Of a stretch of 64,000 bases of DNA, positions 1-6,622 are shown one piece after another (within the stretch, counting starts at the first letter, position 1; each line of letters begins with the position of its first letter). The stretch is from Treponema maltophilum ATCC 51939 (lineage in GTDB: Bacteria > Spirochaetota > Spirochaetia > Treponematales > Treponemataceae): positions 17,490 to 81,489 of the forward strand of contig NZ_KE332518.1 in assembly GCF_000413055.1 (NCBI RefSeq). The letters run 5' to 3'. The notes beneath the pieces are model-generated. The model was not told the DNA's origin. It saw only the letters and a program-made list of their open reading frames with translations, and did no database searches. Made by a program: the position numbers and the translations under genes.

Positions 1-34
1 CCGCCTTTTCATAGTCTGCCTCTGTGTACGACAT
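1..34 (-). CDS. hsdR: hsdR, type I restriction endonuclease subunit R (first codons only)
   Basis: Only about eleven codons are inside the window, reading MSYTEADYEKA after a good ribosome-binding site (AGAAAGGGG) on the minus strand. Many type I restriction (R) subunits begin with a very similar MxYTExDYE stretch. The gene lies downstream of hsdM and hsdS in the same direction, where hsdR is expected. R subunits supply the ATP-dependent translocation and DNA cleavage of the HsdR2M2S1 complex. The assignment rests on a short N-terminus plus context, so it is probable rather than certain. Confidence 0.55.
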   Translation of the reverse strand, partial: MSYTEADYEKA

Positions 35-81
35 AGAAATACCCCTTTCTTTTATATTCTATATCGAAACCCCTCAAGAAG

Positions 82-95
82 TAAACAATCATTTA
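82..95 (+). repeat. possible extra copy of the hsdS recombination core
   Basis: TAAACAATCATTTA matches the inner 14 nt of the element found at the three hsdS half-gene junctions, in the same orientation as the plus-strand copy at 3157. It lies in the non-coding gap between the hsdR start and the toxin stop. It may be a remnant or a functional site, and chance cannot be excluded for 14 AT-rich bases. Confidence 0.35.
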
Positions 96-100
96 TCGGC

Positions 101-508
101 TTATTGTGTGAGTATATCCAAAAATTGACGCGGCGTTACGACAAAAGGATTTGCAGGAAAATGTTTTATATTACCCGTAATCAAATAGGTTTCAAACTGC
201 TTCCGTGCATTCAATGTAACTGCATAAAAAACAATATCTTTCGGATCGGGTATCGGCTCTGTTATACTTATGCTGTCAAATTTTAAGCCTATTTCTTGTA
301 TCGCATCCACTGCAATATCGACCGATTCCGTCGGAAAGCAAAATTTCGAACGATGCAACACGGCGGAATATTCGGCAATGATTTCCTCATTGTAGACAGG
401 GATAATTTTTCCGGCGTACATATAGTCAATAATATAACGGGGAACGGAATTTTCTTTTAAGAATGCGGAAACAAGAACATTCGTATCAATGACGGCGTAC
501 AAAAGCAT
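101..508 (-). CDS. PIN-domain toxin of a type II toxin-antitoxin pair
   Basis: A 135-residue PIN-domain protein of the 'putative toxin component, PIN family' type. These are metal-dependent ribonucleases. The start MLLYAVIDTNVLVSAF carries the first conserved acidic residue (D of IDTN), and a later PDPKDIVFY stretch supplies further acidic residues. I chose the ATG four bases after the antitoxin stop codon, which implies translational coupling; an upstream in-frame ATG would lie inside the antitoxin gene. The pair sits between hsdR and a half-hsdS gene. A toxin-antitoxin pair here could stabilise the restriction locus, but that role is inferred. Confidence 0.75.
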   Translation of the reverse strand: MLLYAVIDTNVLVSAFLKENSVPRYIIDYMYAGKIIPVYNEEIIAEYSAVLHRSKFCFPTESVDIAVDAIQEIGLKFDSISITEPIPDPKDIVFYAVTLNARKQFETYLITGNIKHFPANPFVVTPRQFLDILTQ

Positions 509-512
509 CCCG

Positions 513-821
513 TTATCGCTTGCGAGCAGCATCGATTTCGGTATTGATTTCTTCAAGGCTCATGTCGGAAATGCCGTTTGAAGCTGCGCTTTGTGCCATT
601 GCCTGCATTGCCGATAGTACGTTTTGCGGAATCCGTGCTCTTACGGCATCCCGATCATAGTTTCCTAATTTCATACTAAAAGGAATACCGTTTTCGGCAA
701 CGCTGCGCTTAAAAAAAATACGTACCGCTGTCGATAAATCAAGCCCCAGATTTTCATAGACGGCAGCCGCATCGTCTTTCAGTTTTTCATCAACACGGAT
801 TTGAACCAAAGTGCTTGCCAT
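513..821 (-). CDS. RelB/DinJ-family antitoxin
   Basis: A 102-residue protein starting MASTLVQIRVDEKLKDDA. The ribbon-helix-helix N-terminus, followed by LGLDLSTAVRIFFKRS, is typical of RelB/DinJ antitoxins, which bind operator DNA and neutralise their toxin through the C-terminal part. The ATG is preceded by AGAGG at six bases; an in-frame TTG two codons upstream is less likely. The partner is a PIN protein rather than the usual RelE/YafQ fold, a mixed pairing known from other genomes. A palindrome overlapping the promoter suggests autorepression. Confidence 0.78.
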   Translation of the reverse strand: MASTLVQIRVDEKLKDDAAAVYENLGLDLSTAVRIFFKRSVAENGIPFSMKLGNYDRDAVRARIPQNVLSAMQAMAQSAASNGISDMSLEEINTEIDAARKR

Positions 822-834
822 AGTCAACCTCTGT

Positions 835-868
835 TATAGTATTATACTATAAAAAAGTGTTTTTGCAA
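835..868 (-). promoter_or_regulatory. toxin-antitoxin promoter with palindromic operator
   Basis: Read on the minus strand: TTGCAA (863-868), 16 bases, then TATAAT (841-846), placed just upstream of the antitoxin. A perfect 7-bp inverted repeat with a 3-base centre (835-851, TATAGTA/TACTATA) covers the -10 box. This is the usual geometry for autorepression by an RHH antitoxin. Confidence 0.55.
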
Positions 869-932
869 GCACATTGTAATGATAACACAAGTGAGATCTT
901 GGTGAAATTAGTTTTATCCGTTTTGCTGCGTC

Positions 933-1607
933 TTAGTCCGTTTTGAGATGTGAAACATCAATTTCTCCCGACATAAGGCGGGGAAATAAAGCGTCTCGGA
1001 GATTTTGAAGATGACAATTTTCCACATAATTTGTTTCGATAGCTGCATCTATGGGATTGACTAGTACCTCAAACCGCTGAAGTATCTGACTGGAAGGGAT
1101 AAGTATAGGAAGATTCATCATATCATCCTTATTAATGGATCCAAAAACAGTACCTTCGCCATTGTATATATTTAAAACTCGTTTTAAAACAAACATCGTA
1201 TAGAGAGTAAAAGATTGACAATTATTACTTTGGATCGCCGCTAGACCGCGACCGAGACAACAAGGCTCAAAAGCAACATTCAAATCCCCTACAGGAGCTC
1301 GGATGCTCACAAGTACATCACCTTTCATCGCCATACGTTTAGATTGTGTGGTGAATAGGCGACGTGAAGGAAAGCGAAAACCAAACTCGGCACGTCCTTG
1401 ATAAAATACCGTTCCAATGCCGTCTGTATTGAAAGTCGTTCCTGCGGGTGACTGCCCCATCATAACGGTAGCAATATCAGAGAGAATGCCTTCTCGCCAA
1501 TCCTTCGGCATCTTTCCGCCAAAAGGCTCAAAATCCACAAACCACGATTTAAAAATCGCTTGCGCTATCTGCTCTAAATGATTGTTTATCTTTCCCCTTG
1601 CTGTCAT
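933..1607 (-). CDS. hsdS: 3' half of an hsdS gene (C3), second target-recognition half
   Basis: A 224-residue reading frame that begins in the middle of an HsdS protein. After six unrelated residues it reads INNHLEQIAQAIFKSWFVD, the central helix of HsdS. It then has one target-recognition domain starting EGILSDIATVMMGQSPAG and a C-terminal conserved helix ending LRDALFPRLMSGEIDV. A full HsdS is about 380-420 residues and has two recognition domains. The ATG lies in the leader of the divergent recombinase gene, so this half looks cut off from its N-terminal half by inversion. A 58-nt stretch (1533-1590) matches 3762-3819 of the complete hsdS with one difference. It may be silent or may make a half subunit. 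Confidence 0.8.
   Translation of the reverse strand: MTARGKINNHLEQIAQAIFKSWFVDFEPFGGKMPKDWREGILSDIATVMMGQSPAGTTFNTDGIGTVFYQGRAEFGFRFPSRRLFTTQSKRMAMKGDVLVSIRAPVGDLNVAFEPCCLGRGLAAIQSNNCQSFTLYTMFVLKRVLNIYNGEGTVFGSINKDDMMNLPILIPSSQILQRFEVLVNPIDAAIETNYVENCHLQNLRDALFPRLMSGEIDVSHLKTD
1574..1590 (-). repeat. hsdS inversion element, copy S3
   Basis: A 17-nt element, on the minus strand GATAAACAATCATTTAG, encoding INNHL. It is shared with the junctions at 3157-3175 (opposite orientation) and 3803-3821 (same orientation). It has imperfect TAAA/TTTA arms around a 6-base centre, resembling a crossover core of a tyrosine recombinase. Confidence 0.7.
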
Positions 1608-1643
1608 TATAAATCAATTACTTACCGAAAGACAGGGGGAATA

Positions 1644-2627
1644 ATGAAGGACAAACTGATTACGGCGATACAAATGCGTATGGCACCGCTGCTCGACACA
1701 GCACAGCAGGCGGAACTGCAGCGGGTGCTGGCATACTACTTTCACGATGTGGATGTTATTGAGCGGCAAGCTTCCGATCAACAGGAAAAAGAAGGGTTGC
1801 TTGAAATGTTTATTGCGGCAAAGGGGGTAGAGGGCTGTTCGGAAAAATCATTGAAATATTATGATTCAACTATACGACAGATGCAAAACAGCGTCAAAAA
1901 ACCCGTACGGGAGATTACTACCGACGATTTACGGGTTTACCTTGCCGACTATCAAAAAGAACGAAAATCAAGTAAAGTAACAATAGACAATATGCGGCGG
2001 ATTTTCAGCAGCTTTTTCGGATGGTTGGAGGACGAGGATTATATCCTCAAAAGCCCCGTCCGTCGAATCCATAAGATAAAGGCGGATAAAATAATCAAAG
2101 ATACTTTTTCCGACGAAGGATTGGAACTGCTTCGTGATGCCTGTGACGACGTCCGCGATTTGGCAATGATCGACTTGCTTGCTTCTACGGGGATGCGTGT
2201 CGGCGAGTTGGTCGGTTTGAATCGGGAAGACATCAGTTTTCATGAAAGGGAATGCGTCGTGTTCGGCAAAGGCAAAACTGAACGATTGGTCTACTTCGAT
2301 GCACGGACAAAGATTCATCTGCAAAACTACCTCGATTGCCGTACCGACAACAATCCTGCTCTTTTTGTATCGCTTGCCCTGCCGTATAAGCGGTTATTAA
2401 TAGGCGGTGTAGAGACAAGGCTTCGCGAAATCGGTAAGCGTGCGGATATACAAAAGGTTCATCCGCACAAATTCCGGCGCACCCTTGCCACGCGGGCAAT
2501 CGATAAAGGCATGCCCATTGAACAAGTACAACGTTTACTCGGCCATGTGAAAATAGATACGACAATGACCTATGCAATGGTCAATCAGGCGAATGTAAAA
2601 AATTCGCATAGAAAATTTATCGGCTGA
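1644..2627 (+). CDS. tyrosine recombinase, probable hsdS invertase
   Basis: A 327-residue XerC/XerD-type integrase. Residues ~50-135 form the SAM-like N-terminal DNA-binding domain and ~150-327 the catalytic domain. All catalytic residues are visible: R185 (GMRVGEL), a lysine in GKGKTERL (~209-211), H275-x-x-R278 (HPHKFRRT), H301 (LLGH) and nucleophile Y310 (TMTYAMV). I chose the ATG preceded by GGGGGA at three bases; a longer upstream extension would run into the half-hsdS. The gene is bracketed by inverted copies of the hsdS element, and stand-alone recombinases in such loci typically shuffle hsdS segments. Thirteen bases downstream starts an hsdS 5' half, so the two are probably co-transcribed. 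Confidence 0.88.
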   Translation: MKDKLITAIQMRMAPLLDTAQQAELQRVLAYYFHDVDVIERQASDQQEKEGLLEMFIAAKGVEGCSEKSLKYYDSTIRQMQNSVKKPVREITTDDLRVYLADYQKERKSSKVTIDNMRRIFSSFFGWLEDEDYILKSPVRRIHKIKADKIIKDTFSDEGLELLRDACDDVRDLAMIDLLASTGMRVGELVGLNREDISFHERECVVFGKGKTERLVYFDARTKIHLQNYLDCRTDNNPALFVSLALPYKRLLIGGVETRLREIGKRADIQKVHPHKFRRTLATRAIDKGMPIEQVQRLLGHVKIDTTMTYAMVNQANVKNSHRKFIG

Positions 2628-2640
2628 GGAGAGGAATGAT

Positions 2641-3300
2641 ATGAGAAAGTGGAAAGATTGCATACTTGCAGATCTCGGCGAAATTATCGGAGGTGCGACC
2701 CCATCTACAACGAATAAAAACTATTACGGTGGTGATATAGTTTGGATAACACCGAAGGATTTATCGACGCTTCAAGGGCGATTTATTCATCATGGAATGC
2801 GTAACATTACAAGAGAAGGTTTAAACAGTTGTTCGGCGCGGCTTATGCCGAAACATAGCATCCTATTTACATCACGAGCTCCTATCGGATATGTGGCGAT
2901 CACGGGAAATGAAGTATGTACCAATCAGGGCTTTAAGAGCATTATACCGAATGCTAACACAGATTATCTGTTTCTGTATTATCTTCTTGTCCATAATCGC
3001 AACAGAATAGAAAATATGGGAAGTGGTACGACCTTCAAAGAAGTTTCCGGTTCTGTAATGAAAGATATAACCGTTTCCGTACCGTCTGATATAGCGGAAC
3101 AGCGGATAATTGCTCGCATACTTGGCGCTCTGGACGATAAGATTGAAAATAACACCGCGATAAACAATCATTTAGCATCCTCGAGGTCGGTTACCGATAA
3201 TTTACCGGACATTAGACGGGGTAAGAGAGTATCGCGAATTGCTGCGAGACAGGCGGTTTCAAGTTTAAGCTGTCCGAGCGTTGTCTGTATATCCGTGTAG
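2641..3300 (+). CDS. hsdS: 5' half of an hsdS gene (N2), truncated by a DNA junction
   Basis: The start MRKWKDCILADLGEIIGGAT follows GAGGAGAGGA. Residues 1 to ~178 form one HsdS target-recognition domain plus the proximal conserved helix (RIIARILGALDDKIENNTAINNHL). The true hsdS sequence stops at the element at 3157-3175. Beyond it the frame reads the antisense strand of the neighbouring hsdS 3' half (LASSRSVTDNLPDI...) until a chance stop, so the last ~42 residues are not native HsdS sequence. Inversion with either minus-strand element would attach a genuine second recognition domain. In the present state it is a silent cassette or encodes a half subunit. Confidence 0.8.
   Translation: MRKWKDCILADLGEIIGGATPSTTNKNYYGGDIVWITPKDLSTLQGRFIHHGMRNITREGLNSCSARLMPKHSILFTSRAPIGYVAITGNEVCTNQGFKSIIPNANTDYLFLYYLLVHNRNRIENMGSGTTFKEVSGSVMKDITVSVPSDIAEQRIIARILGALDDKIENNTAINNHLASSRSVTDNLPDIRRGKRVSRIAARQAVSSLSCPSVVCISV
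3157..3175 (+). repeat. hsdS inversion element, copy S2
   Basis: GCGATAAACAATCATTTAG encodes the AINNHL junction of the plus-strand hsdS half. It is identical over 19 nt, inverted, to 3803-3821 and over 17 nt to 1574-1590. On the minus strand it also holds the TGA stop of the complete hsdS gene (3168-3170). Confidence 0.75.
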
Positions 3301-4298
3301 TAACAATTAAACTTTCGCACAAAATCAATTGGAGGATATGATATTTGAATAAGTGCAAAATTATCATAGCTCAATGATTGTCTAACTGACCCGGATGCTC
3401 GTATACGTAATTCTTCTTGAAAATTTGGCAATTTTAAGAAGAATCGAAAAAAATTGTGGTATTCAGGTTCAGAACGGAAAACAATATAAACAGGGCTAAC
3501 GCACCCTGCAAAACCAAAGGTGTTTATCCCAATCGATCCGATATTGACGCGGGCGGGATTGTAAGCAAAGTCATTAGGCTCGACAACAATATATCTGCCA
3601 ATATCTTTACTATAAACCTGTTTCGTAAAGAACTCTTCTGAAAGCACAAGATTACCTGTTCTTACCGCAGATAATACTGGCAAATATTGATTCTTGACCT
3701 TTGTTCGGATTTCTTGGATAACAGTACCGAGCTTAACGCTTTTCCAGTTATTGGAGGCATTATCCACAAACCACGATTTAAAAATCGCCTGCGCTATCTG
3801 CTCTAAATGATTGTTTATCGCTTTATTGTTGGAAATTTGAGCATCCAATGCGGATAGTATATCCGCAATTTTAATTTGTATACCAATCGGTAGATTGGGA
3901 ACTTCATACTTCATTATTGCATCTTTATCGCCGCGCGGCATTTTTGTTCCCTTTGCCGTGGCTGTAGCGTAATTAAAAAAAGCATTATCCGAAAGTAAAT
4001 AATAAAGAAATCCGGGATACGTATTTTCCTTTGCCCGCAATATCAGTATGTCATTTGAACATCCGCCGCTGCGGTCGGCATACCATATCTTTTTAAAATA
4101 TGGTCTGATATTGGAAATCAGCACGTCTCCCGGTTGATAGGCTTGTATTTGATTGACGGTCGGTAATCGGGCCGAACGAATAACGCCTTCTTTATTCTGA
4201 AGCATATTTTCCGTAGAAATATAATTATTTAAATCCAAATCGGTGACAACAATTCGCTCATCAGTAAAAGTACAAATATCGGAAAGTTTATATTTCAT
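3168..4298 (-). CDS. hsdS: HsdS, type I restriction-modification specificity subunit (complete, N1-C1)
   Basis: A full-length 376-residue specificity subunit. The first recognition domain spans residues 1 to ~145, the central conserved helix INNHLEQIAQAIFKSWFVD ~161-179, the second recognition domain ~185-340, and the C-terminal repeat ends RDTLLPRLMSGKLSV. HsdS determines which bipartite site HsdM methylates and HsdR cleaves. I chose the ATG that overlaps the hsdM stop by 11 bases, with GGGAG upstream. The stop codon lies inside inversion element S2, and element S3's partner S1 lies between the two recognition domains. The second half can therefore in principle be exchanged without disturbing the hsdM-linked start. 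Confidence 0.92.
   Translation of the reverse strand: MKYKLSDICTFTDERIVVTDLDLNNYISTENMLQNKEGVIRSARLPTVNQIQAYQPGDVLISNIRPYFKKIWYADRSGGCSNDILILRAKENTYPGFLYYLLSDNAFFNYATATAKGTKMPRGDKDAIMKYEVPNLPIGIQIKIADILSALDAQISNNKAINNHLEQIAQAIFKSWFVDNASNNWKSVKLGTVIQEIRTKVKNQYLPVLSAVRTGNLVLSEEFFTKQVYSKDIGRYIVVEPNDFAYNPARVNIGSIGINTFGFAGCVSPVYIVFRSEPEYHNFFRFFLKLPNFQEELRIRASGSVRQSLSYDNFALIQISYPPIDFVRKFNCYYTDIQTTLGQLKLETACLAAIRDTLLPRLMSGKLSVTDLEDAK
3803..3821 (-). repeat. hsdS inversion element, copy S1
   Basis: The minus-strand copy of the 19-nt element, located between the two recognition domains of the complete hsdS. It is inverted relative to S2 and direct relative to S3. Homology with S3 extends over the whole central helix (3762-3819 against 1533-1590, one mismatch). 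Confidence 0.75.
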
Positions 4299-5796
4299 AC
4301 CCGAGCGCTCCCAGTTTTTTACGGATTTCATCTTCCAATTCGCCTGAACGTTTGAACAACTCCGAGAGCTCACCGGTCAATCGTGTCATCTTTTCTTCAA
4401 ACGGCTCGCCGTCATCTTCTTGGGCTTCGATACCTACATAGCGTCCCGGGGTAAGGATATAATTCTGATTAGCTATTTCGGCAGTAGTGACGGCGGAACA
4501 AAAACCTTGTACATTTTCAAGTGTCCCGGCATTAAAAGCTTGAAAGGCAGCGTTTATCCTGCCGATATCTTCAGCGGTTAATTCGCGCAGACGCCGGCTG
4601 ACCATCGTTCCCATTTTGCGAGCGTCGATGAACAGTGTCTTTCCTTTTTGTTTTTTGTTACGGTTGATAAACCAAAGCGATACCGGAATCTGCGTCGTAT
4701 AAAACAGTTGTGTAGGCATAGCAATAATGCCCTCTACGAGATCGTCTTCAATTATTCTTTTGCGAATCTCACCTTCCCCGCCTGTTTGGGAAGAAAGCGA
4801 ACCGTTGGCAAGCACCATGCCGATTTTTCCGTTCGGTGAAAGATGTGAAATCATATGCTGGAGCCACGCGAAATTGGCGTTTCCGGAAGGCGGCAAACCG
4901 AACTTCCAGCGCGGATCATCGTTTAAACTGCCGTCGTTCCAATCCGAAAGATTGAAAGGCGGATTGGCGAGGATAAAATCCGCTTTAAGCGTCTTATGCA
5001 AGTCGTGGTGGAATGTATCGGCATTGTAATCGCCGAGGTCGGCTTCGATTCCTCGGATAGCGAGATTCATCAATGCCATTTTGCGCGTAGTCGGATTGGC
5101 GTCCTGTCCGAAGATTGAGAGGTTGTTGATATTACCGGAGTGATGTTTTACAAAATCGGCGGACTGTACGAACATCCCGCCGGAACCGCAACACGGATCG
5201 TATACGCGTCCTTTAAACGGCTGCAACACTTCAACGAGTGTCCGTACTACACAAGCCGGCGTGTAAAATTCCCCCGCTCGTTTACCTTCCTGCTCGGCGA
5301 ATTTTGCAAGGCAATATTCATAGGTACGGCCTAAAATATCTTTATCGGTGCCGTGTTCGGCCATTTGAACATTGGTGAACAAGTCTACCACGTTTCCCAA
5401 ACGCCGCTTATCCAATTCGCTGCGGGCATAATTTTTGGGAAGGATATCTTTCAGCCGTTTGTTTTCTTTTTCAATTGCTCGCATTGCATCATCAATAACC
5501 GTGCCGATTTCCTCTTTATGTGCCGTTTCGGAAATAACGCTCCAGCGTGCCGACGGCGGCACGAAGAATACGTTCACCTCGGTGTAGGCGTCTTTATCTT
5601 CCGCATCGTCGTCGGCCGCAAGCAACTCTTGCCGCCGTGCATCGAATTTATCCGAGATGAATTTCAAAAAGATGAGCCCGAGAACGACATGCTTATAGAG
5701 TCCCGCATCCATATTGCCGCGCAAAATATCGGCAGCAGCCCAAATCTGTTGTTCGAAACCGATAGTCGCCGTATTGTTTTTGTTTCCTTTAGCCAT
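4288..5796 (-). CDS. hsdM: HsdM, type I restriction-modification N6-adenine methyltransferase
   Basis: A 502-residue modification subunit. The N-terminal helical HsdM domain covers ~10-150 and the N6-methyltransferase domain ~155-460. The S-adenosylmethionine motif DPCCGSGGMF is at ~200-209 and the catalytic NPPF at ~278-281, with GEFYTP just ahead as usual for HsdM. It methylates adenine in the site specified by HsdS and is required for restriction. The downstream hsdS overlaps by 11 bases. Family length is normal and no damage is seen. Confidence 0.95.
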   Translation of the reverse strand: MAKGNKNNTATIGFEQQIWAAADILRGNMDAGLYKHVVLGLIFLKFISDKFDARRQELLAADDDAEDKDAYTEVNVFFVPPSARWSVISETAHKEEIGTVIDDAMRAIEKENKRLKDILPKNYARSELDKRRLGNVVDLFTNVQMAEHGTDKDILGRTYEYCLAKFAEQEGKRAGEFYTPACVVRTLVEVLQPFKGRVYDPCCGSGGMFVQSADFVKHHSGNINNLSIFGQDANPTTRKMALMNLAIRGIEADLGDYNADTFHHDLHKTLKADFILANPPFNLSDWNDGSLNDDPRWKFGLPPSGNANFAWLQHMISHLSPNGKIGMVLANGSLSSQTGGEGEIRKRIIEDDLVEGIIAMPTQLFYTTQIPVSLWFINRNKKQKGKTLFIDARKMGTMVSRRLRELTAEDIGRINAAFQAFNAGTLENVQGFCSAVTTAEIANQNYILTPGRYVGIEAQEDDGEPFEEKMTRLTGELSELFKRSGELEDEIRKKLGALGYEI

Positions 5797-5857
5797 GTAT
5801 TATTTTTCTCCCTTTTTGTGATTAATTCGAATGTCGGCTGCTCGAACAGTCAGCCGA

Positions 5858-6622
5858 CTATATTTTGCATGTATTCTTATATTCGCTTACGGACATTCCC
5901 GTTTCTTTTTTGAAAAGTTTGCTCACGTACAGCGGGTCTTCAATGCCGATGAGTGAGGTAATCGTTTTAACGGACAGGGACGGGTTTTGTTTCAGTAAGA
6001 CTTTCATCTTGTCTATCCGTGCGCGGATAAGATACTGCGTCGGAGACAATCCCGTGTGTTTTTTAAACACGCGGCTGATATAGGCAGCCGTGTATTTGAA
6101 GTTGTCCGCGAGCGATTGCTGATTGATGTTTTCGTGCAGATGTTCGAGAATGTACTTTTCGATAGCGTAAATAAGTTTTTTGTTTGCGTATTCGCCTTTG
6201 CCTTTTTGCAAAGAAAGACATTCGCGCCGCCGGTTTTTATATTCGATCGAGGCGGTTTCTTTTTCGATTTCATGCAAAACGGCGGAAAGTTCGCCTTCGT
6301 CAACGGGCTTGAGTAAATAGCGGTATACACTGAGGCCGACGGCTTTTTGCGCGTAGTCGAATTCTTTATAACTCGTTAAAATAACGCAGATTATCGGCAG
6401 TTTTTCGGCTACAATGTGCTCAATCAGTTCAAGTCCCGTAATAAGGGGCATTTGAATATCGGTAATAAGCACATCGGGAATTTCGTCATTCAGCGCTTGC
6501 AGCACTTGTTTACCGTTCGTGCAACTTTTTGCAACCGAAAAATTCTTGTTCAGTTTCGGTATAAGATCCGATATGTCGCGTAAAATAAGCGGTTCGTCTT
6601 CAGCAACAAATACGCGGATCAT
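5858..6622 (-). CDS. YesN-type response regulator with AraC DNA-binding domain
   Basis: 254 residues. A receiver domain (1 to ~120) has acidic residues near 8-10, phospho-acceptor D55 (VLITDIQMP) and K105 (LLKPVDEG). The C-terminal AraC-type double helix-turn-helix spans ~150-250, ending ETGMSVSEYKN. The start overlaps the end of the sensor kinase gene by 23 bases, so the two form an operon. YesM/YesN systems commonly control neighbouring CUT1 sugar transporters. Here the divergent genes encode three solute-binding proteins and two permeases, their likely targets. Confidence 0.9.
   Translation of the reverse strand: MIRVFVAEDEPLILRDISDLIPKLNKNFSVAKSCTNGKQVLQALNDEIPDVLITDIQMPLITGLELIEHIVAEKLPIICVILTSYKEFDYAQKAVGLSVYRYLLKPVDEGELSAVLHEIEKETASIEYKNRRRECLSLQKGKGEYANKKLIYAIEKYILEHLHENINQQSLADNFKYTAAYISRVFKKHTGLSPTQYLIRARIDKMKVLLKQNPSLSVKTITSLIGIEDPLYVSKLFKKETGMSVSEYKNTCKI

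Noticed and set aside
3176-3300. C-terminal ~42 residues of the plus-strand hsdS half as real protein
   Set aside because: These bases are the antisense of the complete hsdS 3' end, so the tail is a by-product of the junction, not HsdS sequence.
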